A stretch of DNA of 64,000 bases from Nostoc carneum NIES-2107. Its GTDB lineage: Bacteria > Cyanobacteriota > Cyanobacteriia > Cyanobacteriales > Nostocaceae. Positions 19,597 to 29,103 of this stretch are shown one piece after another. A program made the position numbers and the translations under genes. The DNA is taken from the NCBI GenBank assembly GCA_002368155.1, contig AP018180.1:5815430-5879429 (forward strand). Reading direction: 5' to 3'. Below the pieces are notes generated by a model that worked only from the letters and a program-made list of their open reading frames with translations, was not told where the DNA came from and ran no database searches. How positions within the stretch are numbered: the first letter of the stretch is position 1; the number at the start of each line of letters is the position of its first letter.

Positions 19597-21129
19597 ATGA
19601 TAAATACAACAGCTAATTCCAAAATTCAGTTAAATCTAGGCGAATCCAGCACTACTTTGTTACATCGCGCAGGAATAGCAGGATTTTGGATGACGCTTAA
19701 ACAGTTGGAAAAAATATATCCAAATCCTGATCAACGTACTGGTAATTTAACCTGGGTGCTAACACCCTATAGCATCAGTCTTAACTGGGAAGGGCAGGAT
19801 TTCGCAGCTTTAGACTGGTTGCTAAAGCAATCTTTTCAAATTAGTGATGAGGGTTTAATTTCCTTAATAGGATCAAACCTACAAGCAATGGATATTGAAA
19901 GACAAATAATAATCCATCAAGGTATTACAGGAACTTTTTTACAGCATAATCAGTTTTTTAAATCTTCAGGCAAGAAATTAAAGTCTATAATTGTTGACAG
20001 CAAAAAATTTGTGACTGAGTACAAAAGTGCTATATCTTATGCTCATCAGCACTTTGCTATAAAGTTGTGTGACGAATCAGGACAATTTTTACAAGAGCCA
20101 ATTGGTATAGTAGGTTGGCTTTATCCAGGAGCAGTAGTTCGTCACTATGCTTTTAAAGAACAAACTCAATTTGAAGAAAAACCAGAGTATGCCCTAGCTT
20201 TATTGTTTGCTCCTGTGGCGTGCCATTATTTTATTTTGCGATCGCACACCAAACCCCAATCTACAAACTATATTCTGCTTGTCCCTGAAGTAAATAATTT
20301 AGAGCTTTACGCCCAGTATTGCTGGAATCTGAGTAATTTGAGTTACAGAGATTTTAATGTATCTAGCTTAAGAGAAGCTGGATTAAAATTCCTAACTACT
20401 CAAACAGCAGTACAGGTAAACCAAAATTGTGTTAAACGATGTCAGGTTTTTTCTTTTGGTACGCTAATTTGGTCAGAACAGCAAAAAGTTCGTACAGAAA
20501 TAGCAACGTTAAAGCTAACGGAAAAAGTGAGCTTCTACTATAAGCTTAGTCGGAGTTGTTTCCCCAATTACCGAATCGTTTACTATGGAAATCAACATTT
20601 TATCCTTACAAGTCTAGTTCAAGGAATAATTGCCAATAATTTAGGCTTGGGGTTGCCTTGGTGGAATGATTTTGGCAACAAACTTACATCTAGTAATTTG
20701 TTTAATCAAATAGCTGACGAAAGACAAGGAATTTATACGATGATTCAAGAGTTTGAATGGGACATAGAATCGCAAAAGCTGTTTATTAAAGCCTGTCATG
20801 AAGCATTAAAGGTAACATACGCCAAAATTTATTCCCGAACCAAGGAAAATGAATACGCTCAAATTGAACGAGAAAATACAAAAATTATATCTCAACTAGG
20901 ACGCTGCACTAATGCTGAAAATTTTAGGAAATTTATTGCGGAATTTTGGGGTAAAGCAGGGCAACTTTCAATTCTACAAAAACACTGGGAAGAATTACTA
21001 CCCATAACAACAGGTATGATGAATTGGAAAATGGCTAGGGATTTAACTTTTATTGCAATTGCTAGTTATCCAAAAACTCAGAACATCAAGCCTGAATCAT
21101 CAGAAATATCTCAGACAAGTAGTGAATGA
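19597..21129 (+). CDS. cas8: Cas8 large subunit of the type I-B CAST Cascade
   Basis: 510 residues. By position (between cas6 and cas7), length and the N-terminal LHRAGIAGFWMTLKQLEK motif I call it Cas8 of the MYXAN/I-B branch. It should recognise the PAM and start R-loop formation. No HD nuclease motif or palm-domain GGDD is seen, so it is not Cas3 or Cas10d. In CASTs the complex binds but does not degrade target DNA. 57 bp of AT-rich sequence separates it from cas7. Confidence 0.82.
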   Translation: MINTTANSKIQLNLGESSTTLLHRAGIAGFWMTLKQLEKIYPNPDQRTGNLTWVLTPYSISLNWEGQDFAALDWLLKQSFQISDEGLISLIGSNLQAMDIERQIIIHQGITGTFLQHNQFFKSSGKKLKSIIVDSKKFVTEYKSAISYAHQHFAIKLCDESGQFLQEPIGIVGWLYPGAVVRHYAFKEQTQFEEKPEYALALLFAPVACHYFILRSHTKPQSTNYILLVPEVNNLELYAQYCWNLSNLSYRDFNVSSLREAGLKFLTTQTAVQVNQNCVKRCQVFSFGTLIWSEQQKVRTEIATLKLTEKVSFYYKLSRSCFPNYRIVYYGNQHFILTSLVQGIIANNLGLGLPWWNDFGNKLTSSNLFNQIADERQGIYTMIQEFEWDIESQKLFIKACHEALKVTYAKIYSRTKENEYAQIERENTKIISQLGRCTNAENFRKFIAEFWGKAGQLSILQKHWEELLPITTGMMNWKMARDLTFIAIASYPKTQNIKPESSEISQTSSE

Positions 21130-21186
21130 TTAAAATTTTTTCTATTTTATTAAATCAATGATGTTAAATTTTAGGGTAAATCCTCA

Positions 21187-22182
21187 ATGTCTCATCTGTT
21201 TGGTAATATTTTAACTATTTATGGTACTGCTGCTAATAATCGTGGTGAAAATGAAGGTAATATCACTACCCTACAAAAAATAAACTGGAAGGGCGAAGTT
21301 CACACTACTGTCTCAGCAGAGGCAATTCGTTGGGCACTGCGGTACTACTGGCAAAATAATGGTTATGAAGTGAATCGGCGTTGGGATGAAAATGCCCAGC
21401 CACTCGCTGATCACATCTTGCAAGACCTTAACTTTAATAATGTTCGCTTCATTGATGATGATGTTTTAGGATTCATGCAAACAGAAGCCGCAAGAGTTGA
21501 AGCTGGTGATCAATCTGGAGGTGAAGTCCAGGAAGCATCCGCAGGAGAAATTCAAAATGTATCTCAAGATGAAGAGGTAACAAGCTCTAAAGGCAAGCGT
21601 AAAAAAACTTCGCAACGCAAAGGACGAGAAAGACCACAAGGGAGAGTCGCGGCTAAAAGAGGTGTACTAGAGGTTACTCGTGCAGTATCGTTGATTCCCT
21701 ATGAAGGGAACATTACTTTTAATGCAGTCAGTGGAAAAAAAGGACGAACTTCTCTTTATGGTACAGAAGTTCATGCTACTCGTTATCAGTATGGTTTTGC
21801 ATTGACACCTAACAGTCTCCAAGATAAATCTCGGAGCAATGCAGTTTTAAATGGTTTAATTTCAATTGGAGAAGTGGGAGGAAATCATGCCCGTTTTTTA
21901 TACGATTTTTCCCCAGATAGCATAATACTACGCTGGACACATGATTTCTCGCCTCGTTTTTTGTATTGCTTTGAACAAGATGAATGGGGAAATATATCAG
22001 TTCCAGATTTGGTTAGACGGGTAGAAGCTGAAGATATTGACCCAAAGGAATTATGGATTGGAGGAGCAATTGCTAGAGATTTAGGAAATTTGGGTGCAAA
22101 TGTGTTCCCAGGTGTGAAGAAGGTAGTAGAAGAATTACTAAAGGTCATTACACGAGACTTACAATTGCTACCAAGGAGTTAA
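21187..22182 (+). CDS. cas7: Cas7 backbone subunit (DevR/Cst2-like)
   Basis: 331 residues. The start MSHLFGNILTIYGTAANNRGENEGN, with the EVHTTVSAEAIRWALRYYW helix, is characteristic of Cas7 in MYXAN and I-B systems. Several copies coat the crRNA spacer to form the Cascade backbone. Residues about 110-160 are a charged, low-complexity insertion (KGKRKKTSQRKGRERPQGR) that looks like a flexible basic loop. AAGGAG near the 3' end serves the next gene. Confidence 0.92.
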   Translation: MSHLFGNILTIYGTAANNRGENEGNITTLQKINWKGEVHTTVSAEAIRWALRYYWQNNGYEVNRRWDENAQPLADHILQDLNFNNVRFIDDDVLGFMQTEAARVEAGDQSGGEVQEASAGEIQNVSQDEEVTSSKGKRKKTSQRKGRERPQGRVAAKRGVLEVTRAVSLIPYEGNITFNAVSGKKGRTSLYGTEVHATRYQYGFALTPNSLQDKSRSNAVLNGLISIGEVGGNHARFLYDFSPDSIILRWTHDFSPRFLYCFEQDEWGNISVPDLVRRVEAEDIDPKELWIGGAIARDLGNLGANVFPGVKKVVEELLKVITRDLQLLPRS

Positions 22183-22186
22183 TAAT

Positions 22187-22819
22187 GTGACGACTATTGC
22201 CTTAAAAGTAGAAGTCCCTATCGCTTGTTTTCGCCAGTCTCGTGCTAGGGAGTATGTAGAAACCTATCCTGTACCACCACCATCAACAGTATATGGGATG
22301 TTACTGTCTCTTGTAGGAGAAGTTGATAGATACAAACACTGTGGGGTAAAGCTGGCGATCGCACTTATATCCGAACCAGCAAAGTCAACTGTAATTCGTA
22401 CCTTTCACAGATTGAAAACGAAGAATATTCATGACCCTAAAAATAATAAACCTGATTACCAGGAGGTACTTACTAATATTGAGTTTGTAGTTTGGGTAGA
22501 TGCTGGGGTAGATAAAGCTAAACCAAATTTAGTGCAACGTTTAGAAGAGGCATTTACTAACCCAGGTTCTATTAATAGATTTGGTGGACTATGTTTAGGT
22601 GAAAGTCGAGATTTAGTAAATGATATTACCCTCTTACCAAAAAATTACTATGCAGAATCAATGCGGTGGTTAATCCGGGATGAATACGGGTTGCTAACTT
22701 TACCTTATTGGGTAAACCATGTAGGTTCGCGGGGAACACGATGGTTAAGTTACGAGATTCAAGAATGTCAAGTATTGCAACCGCCTGAATTATCTTGGAC
22801 TTCAGTTCAAAGTGATTAG
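22187..22819 (+). CDS. cas5: Cas5 Cascade subunit (DevS-like)
   Basis: 210 residues. It begins with a RAMP strand (TTIALKVEVPIACFRQSRARE) and has the family motif YPVPPPSTVYGMLLSLVGEVDR. Cas5 caps the 5' handle of the crRNA next to Cas8. The start is GTG at 22187, with AAGGAG at 22173-22178 and only 4 bp after the cas7 stop; the overlapping ATG is in a frame that stops at once. It is the last cas gene, and the CRISPR array lies 278 bp further on. Confidence 0.9.
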   Translation: MTTIALKVEVPIACFRQSRAREYVETYPVPPPSTVYGMLLSLVGEVDRYKHCGVKLAIALISEPAKSTVIRTFHRLKTKNIHDPKNNKPDYQEVLTNIEFVVWVDAGVDKAKPNLVQRLEEAFTNPGSINRFGGLCLGESRDLVNDITLLPKNYYAESMRWLIRDEYGLLTLPYWVNHVGSRGTRWLSYEIQECQVLQPPELSWTSVQSD

Positions 22820-23469
22820 GGGTTATTTTTTTATTTTGCAAGTACCTTTACTTGAGAAATCTAAATACCATGAGCAATAGTCTTGTCTTCTTATTTAACA
22901 AGCCTTTTAAGAATTTTATATGCATCCAAGATGCTTGCAATTTCCTGAAACACTCTCAACACAAGACTTAAGGAATTTAACAATTTTCTTTGTGCTATGA
23001 ATAGCTATGAATTTTTGCAACTGGACTAATCTTCAGTGATAGATGCTTGTAAAATTGAAATGGAGCTTAGGCAAGTCAACAAGTTTGGCAATCGCCGTGC
23101 TTCAACATTAGATGCCATTAGGCGTTGAGCAGACTAATTCATCAGGCCCAAGTTGGGCCTAGTAATTTGTGTTTCAGCATAGGATGCCTTTAGGCGTTGA
23201 GTAGCAAGCACAAGCAATATTTCTCATTGCTTATAATATTCAGCTTGAAAAGCATATATTATTAACCGATAGTAAACAAAGTAACTCAGTAATAATAAAT
23301 TAAATAGCATCAGAATTAAGGAAATATATAAGCGATCGCAAAAAAAATTCTAGATACAAAGAAAAACGCTACATGACTTGTGATCACCCTGAGGGGCGAT
23401 CGCTCCACCTAAAAGTAAAATATTCGCATACTCTTGGTAGTGATTTGAGCAAACCTTGGATGCAAAAAC
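22820..23469 (+). other. Non-coding region holding the CRISPR mini-array
   Basis: About 650 bp between cas5 and the cargo, with no gene. The stretch 22820-23096 would be the leader. The array is at 23097-23204 and a hairpin follows (AAGCAAT 23212-23218 / ATTGCTT 23226-23232) that might end its transcript. Two HIP1-type sites near 23333 and 23397 precede the response regulator. Confidence 0.6.
23097..23204 (+). CRISPR. CRISPR mini-array: two diverged 36-nt repeats, one 36-nt spacer
   Basis: Repeat 1 is 23097-23132 (starts GTGCTTCAAC, ends GTTGAGCAG) and repeat 2 is 23169-23204 (starts GTGTTTCAGC, ends GTTGAGTAG); 30 of 36 bases match. Both keep the core GATGCCnTTAGGCGTTGAG. The spacer, 23133-23168, has a central inverted repeat (AGGCCCAA-G-TTGGGCCT, 23144-23160). 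Position just behind the cas operon and the hairpin shared by both repeats support a real array. Adaptation genes are absent, as usual for CASTs. Confidence 0.82.
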
Positions 23470-25344
23470 ATGAAAATTTTGCTGGTAGAGGATGACATAT
23501 TACTCGCTCAGGCGGTAGTAGAGTTGCTGAGTGCAAATAATTACACTATCGACTTAGCCAATAATGGGCAAACTGGGTTAGACTTCGCACTATCAGCGGA
23601 ATATGACTTGATTTTGCTGGATTGGCAAATTCCGCAATTGGATGGGATTAGTCTGTGTCAGCAATTGCGATCGCAAGGCTATGCTAAACCAATTCTGTTA
23701 CTCAGTGCGAAGAATAGCAATGTAGATGTGGTGACGGGTTTAGATGCGGGAGCAGATGATTATGTGATCAAGCCTTATCACCCGGAAGCATTGCTGGCTA
23801 GAATTCGGTCTTTGTTGCGGCGTAGTGGGGGAATTACATCATCTAAGTTAACTTGGGGAAATCTCTGTTTAGACCAAACTTCTGCCCAAGTCACTTATAA
23901 CGAGCAGGTGGTTCCGCTTTCGGCAATAGAATACAACATACTGGAATTATTTTTACAAAATCCCAATCGCATCTTTAGCCGTCAGGTGATTCTGGATCGG
24001 CTGTGGGGATTTGATGATGCGCCAATTGAACATGCAGTGACCACTCATATTAAAGATATCCGCAAGAAGCTTAAGGCTTCTGGTTTCACCGCAGAGATTC
24101 TCGAAACGGTGTATGGAATTGGTTATCGGTTAAAGCCTGCACCAGAGCCTTTGGCTGCAACACCTGGGGCAATTGTAGATGGAAAGGAAAACAAACAATC
24201 ACCCCAAAGCCAAGATTCCGCCCCGATTAATAGTGTGATGGAAAAATTTCGTCATACCTTCCAGCAACGGGTGACGGTACTGGAGCAAGCTAAAACTGCA
24301 CTTCAAGCAGGGAATTTGCAGCAGGAGTTACAGCAGCAAGCAGTGCAGGAAGCTCATAAGTTAGCTGGGGCGCTGGGTACGTTTGGTTATCCAGAAGCTT
24401 CGAGGTTTGCACGGCAATTAGAAGAATTACTCATACATAATCGCTACCAGACAGATGAGGAAATTACTCAGTTTTCTCATCTGGTGACGGCATTGCAACA
24501 GGAATTAACTAAGCCGCCTGTGACTGTGACTGCTAAACCAGCACCTATGCGCCAGACTTATCGCGTGCTGCTGATTGATGATGATACAACCTTGGCTGAA
24601 GGGTTGCTAGCTCAAGCAGATGCTTGGGGGCTGCGGATTAAAATCGCTACTGATTTAGCAACTGCGCGATCGCGCCTGGCTGTAGCAATGCCTGATGTGG
24701 TGCTACTAGATTTAAGCTTTCCGGATGCAGCAGAAGATGGATTAGCAATACTGCGAGAATTGGCAGAAAAATCACCGCAATTACCAATTATTGTATTTAC
24801 AGGGCGAGATAGCTTAATTGATCGCTTGGCTGTGTCGCACTTAGGCGCAAGGCAATTTCTGCACAAACCCGCGACCACTGAGCAAATTTTACAAGCGATC
24901 GCCCGCGTCATACCTCAACGCCAAACCTCCCAAGCCAAGGTGTTAATTGTGGATGATGACCCTGTAATGCTGGCTGGCTTATCAGCAATGCTAACTCCTT
25001 GGGGGCTGGAAGTTACAACTCTCTCGCAACCGCAGCAATTTTGGCAAGTACTGCTGGCAACTGCTCCTGATTTAGTGATATTAGATTTACAGATGCCCCT
25101 AGTTAACGGATTAGATTTGTGCCAAGTCATCCGCCAAGATGCTCAGTGGGGTGATTTACCGATTTTAGTGGTGACAGCCTATACTGATGCAGAATCTCTC
25201 CAGCAGGCTTTTGCGGCGGGAGTGGATGATTTTATCACCAAGCCAGTAATTGGGCCAGAACTGGTGACTAGAGTACTCAATCGCATTCAGCGAGTGCGAT
25301 CGCGCTTACAGGCTGGGAGAGCCAGCAAAGGTAAGGAATTATGA
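23470..25344 (+). CDS. Multidomain response regulator: REC-winged helix-Hpt-REC-REC
   Basis: 624 residues. Residues 1-120 are a receiver (EDD at 7-9, phospho-acceptor Asp51, TGLDAGADDYVIKPY). 125-225 is an OmpR/PhoB-type winged-helix domain (IEYNILELFLQNPNRIFSRQ). An Hpt-like domain has His296 in EAHKLAGALG. Two more receivers follow, with Asp414 (VLLDLSF) and Asp539 (VILDLQMP). It can thus receive, shuttle and output phosphate in one chain and bind DNA. Its last four bases overlap the start of the histidine kinase (ATGA), so the pair is translationally coupled and almost certainly a cognate system. First gene of the transposon cargo. Confidence 0.93.
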   Translation: MKILLVEDDILLAQAVVELLSANNYTIDLANNGQTGLDFALSAEYDLILLDWQIPQLDGISLCQQLRSQGYAKPILLLSAKNSNVDVVTGLDAGADDYVIKPYHPEALLARIRSLLRRSGGITSSKLTWGNLCLDQTSAQVTYNEQVVPLSAIEYNILELFLQNPNRIFSRQVILDRLWGFDDAPIEHAVTTHIKDIRKKLKASGFTAEILETVYGIGYRLKPAPEPLAATPGAIVDGKENKQSPQSQDSAPINSVMEKFRHTFQQRVTVLEQAKTALQAGNLQQELQQQAVQEAHKLAGALGTFGYPEASRFARQLEELLIHNRYQTDEEITQFSHLVTALQQELTKPPVTVTAKPAPMRQTYRVLLIDDDTTLAEGLLAQADAWGLRIKIATDLATARSRLAVAMPDVVLLDLSFPDAAEDGLAILRELAEKSPQLPIIVFTGRDSLIDRLAVSHLGARQFLHKPATTEQILQAIARVIPQRQTSQAKVLIVDDDPVMLAGLSAMLTPWGLEVTTLSQPQQFWQVLLATAPDLVILDLQMPLVNGLDLCQVIRQDAQWGDLPILVVTAYTDAESLQQAFAAGVDDFITKPVIGPELVTRVLNRIQRVRSRLQAGRASKGKEL

Positions 25345-28300
25345 GAAGTTATCAGCGATTATTGCCTTATGGAATTGCGATTGGCTCAACTGCGATCGCC
25401 TTAATGCTGTCACTCTGGCTAGAAGATCTGCTATATCGCACAATTGGAGCTTTTTTCTACATTGCGGTGATTTTGAGTAGTTGGTATGGAGGTTTTCAAC
25501 CAGGTTGTGTCACAGTTGTGCTTTCGGTACTGGCAATTGATTATTTCGTGATTCCGCCTCGATATGCATTTCTTCCATCGCAACCAGGGGATGTATTGCG
25601 CCTAGCCCTTTTTTTGGGTGTTGCTTTGACGATGAATCTACTCACTGCCAATTTTCGCAAAAGTAAGCAGAAGATTGACAAACTCAGCCAAAAATTAGCT
25701 CAAGAAAATGCCGAGCAACTGCGAATGGCTCTATCTGCGGCGCAGATGGGGATATGGGATTGGGATATCGTTACAGGAATCATCAAATGGTCACCAGAAC
25801 ATGAAATTTTATTTGGCTTAACTCCTGGTAGCTTTAATGGTAGATATGAAAGTTTTGAGGCCTGTGTACATCCTGATGACCGCTCATTAACTAACCAAGC
25901 GTTACAACAATCCTTACAAACCCATAGTGCCTACAAGTGTGAATTTCGGGTAATTTGGCCAGATGAGAGTATTCACTGGGTTGAGGGACGAGGACAAGCA
26001 TTTTATAAAGAAGTAGATCAGCCTATCCGCATGACGGGAACTGTGATGGCGATAGACGATCGCAAACGCAGCGAAACTGAACGCTTGCAATCACAGATTT
26101 TACTGTCACAGCAATTTGAGCAACAGCGCTTAGTGATGGAAATGACCCAGCGCATCCGGCGATCGCTCAATTTACAAGATATCTTGCAAACTACTGTTGA
26201 TGAAGTGCGGCAGTTTTTAAGGTGCGATCGCGTCATTATCTTTAAATTTTCCCCTAGTTGGGGTGGAACTATTGTTGTTGAGTCGGTTGTGGATGAATCT
26301 TTAGCGTTGTTACCTTTAGAAATCTACGACCCTTGCATTGGTGAAGAAAACGTTGCACCCTTTCTTCAAGGCTTAGTCACCGCCAAAACTGATATTTATA
26401 CTGCCGGAATCAGCCCTTGTCACGTTGAATTTCTCGCCAGCCTGCAAGTTAGAGCGAATTTAGTTGTCCCGATTATCGAAGACAATGAATTATGGGGATT
26501 GCTGGCTGCTCACCATTGTACTGCTCCTCGTGAATGGCAAGCTGTCGAAATAGATCTAATGCGACAGCTAGCTTCCCAAAGCAGCGTTGCGATTCGGCAA
26601 GCTCATTTATTTGCAAAAGTACAAACCGAACTAATAGAGCGCCAACAAGCCCAAGCAGCTTTGCAGGAAAGGGAAGCAATCTTACGCTTATTTGCCCAGT
26701 ATGCACCTGCGGGGATTGCGATGTTTGATCGCGATATGTGCTATCTCATGTCCAGCAAAAGATGGGTAGATGACTATAATCTCGATTCGGTGGCAGCGCT
26801 AATTGGGCGATCGCACTACGAAATTTTCCCAGAAATTACGCAGCGATGGCGAGAAATTCATCAACAGTGTTTAGCTGGGGCGACTGCAAGAAGTGACGAA
26901 GATTTGTTTGTGCGCTTAGATGGTAACCAACAGTGGATACACTGGGAAATTCACCCTTGGTATCATGCTACGGGTGAAATTGGCGGCATTATTATTTTTA
27001 GCGACGATGTTACAGAGCGCAAACAGGCGCAAATTGCCCTAGTACAACTAAATGTTGAACTAGAGCAACGAATAGCAGAGCGTACAGAGCAATTAAAGGA
27101 AATAAACGCGCGCCTACTAGAAACGGTGATAGAGCAGCAACAAACCCAACTGATTCTGTTTGAACAGGCGCAAATTCTGGATCTAGCACATGACACGATC
27201 ATGACCCTGGATTTGAATTGGAGGATTACCTTTTGGAATGAGGGAGCCGAACAGATGTATGGCTTTCTTAAAGCCGAGGCGGTGGGGCAAATTTCTCACG
27301 ATCTACTGCAAACCCAATTTCCTCAACCATTACCCGAAATTCAAGCCCAATTCTTAGCAACAGGTTATTGGGAAGGAGAACTGATCCATTTCAGACGAGA
27401 TGCTCAACCTGTAATTGTAGCTAGCCGTTGGGTTTTACAAAAAGATCATGCTGGTAACCCGCTGAAAATCCTAGAAATTAATAATGACATTACATCAACA
27501 AAACAAGCAGAAAAAATGCTTGAGTTTCAAGCTGTCATCACCCGCAACATGGCGGAAGGAGTCTGCTTAGTACGCGCTAGTGATGCTGTGATTGTCTATG
27601 CCAATCCGAAATTTGAGCAGATGTTTGGCTATGATTCTGGTGAACTTAACGGTCAGCATGTTTCGATGATTAACTATGGTAACGAATCGGTAACTGCTGA
27701 AGATGTTAATCAAGCAATTCGAGCTGCTGTCTTATCAAAGGGTGAAGCCACCTATGAAGTTCATAATGTCAAAAAAGATGGAACTCCATTTTGGTGTTAT
27801 GCTACAACTTCTGTATTTAGTCATCCTGAATATGGCGATGTTCTGGTAGCAGTTCACCAAGATATTACCGATCGCAAACTGATCCAAGATGCTTTGCGCG
27901 AAAGTGAAGAAAAGTTTCGCCAGATGGCAGACAACATCCAAGCTATATTTTGGATTACGGATAGTCACTATCAGCAAGTTCTGTATGTGAGCAAAGCCTA
28001 TGAAAGTATTTGGCAACGCAGCCGTGAGGAACTTTACCACAACATATCGGCTTGGGTTGAGGCAGTTCATCCTGACGATCGCCAGCGCCTAGATGTTCAA
28101 ATTAGTGAACAGGCAAACACAGGAGAACAAGATAAACAATATCGCATTATCCGCCCTGATGGTTCCATACGCTGGATACGCGATCGCGCATTTCCCATTA
28201 AAAATGAACAGGGAGAAATAATTCGCATTGCAGGTATTGCAGAAGATATTACAGCGCAGCAAGAAATTGAGCAAATGAAGCGAGAGTTTATTGGCATTGT

Positions 28301-28955
28301 CAGTCACGAACTCCGCACACCTTTAACCTCAATTCGTGCATCTCTGGGATTATTAAATAGTGACCTCTACAAGCAAAAACCAGAGAAGTCCCAGCGGATG
28401 CTTGCAATTGCCGCCAGGGAAAGCGATCGCTTAGTGCGCCTAGTTAACGATATTCTGGATTTAGAACGTTTAGACTCTGGTCGCGTTACCTTACAAACAA
28501 CTATCTGTACAGTCACCGACTTATTTGAACAAGCTGTAGCCGGGGTGCAAGCACTCGCCAAACAGCAAAATATTACCTTAAATATACAACCTACAGATGC
28601 TCAAGTTTGCGTCGCTGCTGATGCCATACTGCAAACCCTGACTAATTTATTAAGTAACGCCATCAAATTTTCCCCGGCTGATTCTACAATTACTTTGAGT
28701 GTGGAACAGCAAAGCGATCGCGTATTATTTAGCATTAGCGATCAAGGAAGGGGGATACCCAAAGATAAGTTAGAAAAAATCTTCAACAGATTTCAGCAAG
28801 TAGATGCCTCTGACTCTCGCGTCAAAGGCGGCACAGGCTTAGGATTAGCAATCTGCCGTAGTATTATTGATCAGCATGGCGGTAAAATCTGGGCAGAAAG
28901 TACCCTGGGCGTTGGCAGCACATTTTTCTTTACGCTGCCATTGGTGAGGGATTAG
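25341..28955 (+). CDS. Membrane histidine kinase with multiple PAS and a dual-Cys cyanobacteriochrome-like GAF
   Basis: 1204 residues. Three or four membrane segments at 10-105 resemble the DUF4118 region of KdpD. Next are a PAS domain (125-240) and a GAF (270-430) with the canonical chromophore Cys360-His361 (SPCHVEFL) and Cys332 in DPCI, a DXCF-like motif; the two are 28 residues apart, as in DXCF cyanobacteriochromes. Further PAS/PAC domains, a coiled coil (560-620), HisKA with His989 (IVSHELRTP) and a full HATPase (NLLSNAIKF, GRGIP, GTGLGLAI) complete it. It probably senses light through a bilin and phosphorylates the overlapping response regulator. Light sensing is an inference from the cysteines. 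Confidence 0.88.
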   Translation: MRSYQRLLPYGIAIGSTAIALMLSLWLEDLLYRTIGAFFYIAVILSSWYGGFQPGCVTVVLSVLAIDYFVIPPRYAFLPSQPGDVLRLALFLGVALTMNLLTANFRKSKQKIDKLSQKLAQENAEQLRMALSAAQMGIWDWDIVTGIIKWSPEHEILFGLTPGSFNGRYESFEACVHPDDRSLTNQALQQSLQTHSAYKCEFRVIWPDESIHWVEGRGQAFYKEVDQPIRMTGTVMAIDDRKRSETERLQSQILLSQQFEQQRLVMEMTQRIRRSLNLQDILQTTVDEVRQFLRCDRVIIFKFSPSWGGTIVVESVVDESLALLPLEIYDPCIGEENVAPFLQGLVTAKTDIYTAGISPCHVEFLASLQVRANLVVPIIEDNELWGLLAAHHCTAPREWQAVEIDLMRQLASQSSVAIRQAHLFAKVQTELIERQQAQAALQEREAILRLFAQYAPAGIAMFDRDMCYLMSSKRWVDDYNLDSVAALIGRSHYEIFPEITQRWREIHQQCLAGATARSDEDLFVRLDGNQQWIHWEIHPWYHATGEIGGIIIFSDDVTERKQAQIALVQLNVELEQRIAERTEQLKEINARLLETVIEQQQTQLILFEQAQILDLAHDTIMTLDLNWRITFWNEGAEQMYGFLKAEAVGQISHDLLQTQFPQPLPEIQAQFLATGYWEGELIHFRRDAQPVIVASRWVLQKDHAGNPLKILEINNDITSTKQAEKMLEFQAVITRNMAEGVCLVRASDAVIVYANPKFEQMFGYDSGELNGQHVSMINYGNESVTAEDVNQAIRAAVLSKGEATYEVHNVKKDGTPFWCYATTSVFSHPEYGDVLVAVHQDITDRKLIQDALRESEEKFRQMADNIQAIFWITDSHYQQVLYVSKAYESIWQRSREELYHNISAWVEAVHPDDRQRLDVQISEQANTGEQDKQYRIIRPDGSIRWIRDRAFPIKNEQGEIIRIAGIAEDITAQQEIEQMKREFIGIVSHELRTPLTSIRASLGLLNSDLYKQKPEKSQRMLAIAARESDRLVRLVNDILDLERLDSGRVTLQTTICTVTDLFEQAVAGVQALAKQQNITLNIQPTDAQVCVAADAILQTLTNLLSNAIKFSPADSTITLSVEQQSDRVLFSISDQGRGIPKDKLEKIFNRFQQVDASDSRVKGGTGLGLAICRSIIDQHGGKIWAESTLGVGSTFFFTLPLVRD

Positions 28956-29103
28956 GGATTGGGGACTGGGGACTGGGGATTGGGGACTGGGGACTGGGGA
29001 CTGGGGGACAAGGGGAGAAATTTTTATTCTCAATTACCCATTACCAATTACCAATTACCAATTACCAATTACCAAATGACAAATGACAAATGACCAATAA
29101 CAA
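28956..29103. repeat. Heptamer tandem repeats (GGGGACT/GGGGATT and TTACCAA)
   Basis: 28956-29008 is a run of GGGGACT and GGGGATT units; 29033-29075 is a run of TTACCAA units. Such short tandem heptamers are common between Nostoc genes. They sit between the kinase stop and the next receiver gene. Confidence 0.8.

Noticed and set aside
28956-29103. Regular heptamer repeats considered as a CRISPR-like array
   Set aside because: Seven-base units with no spacers; these are the short tandem repeats typical of Nostocales.
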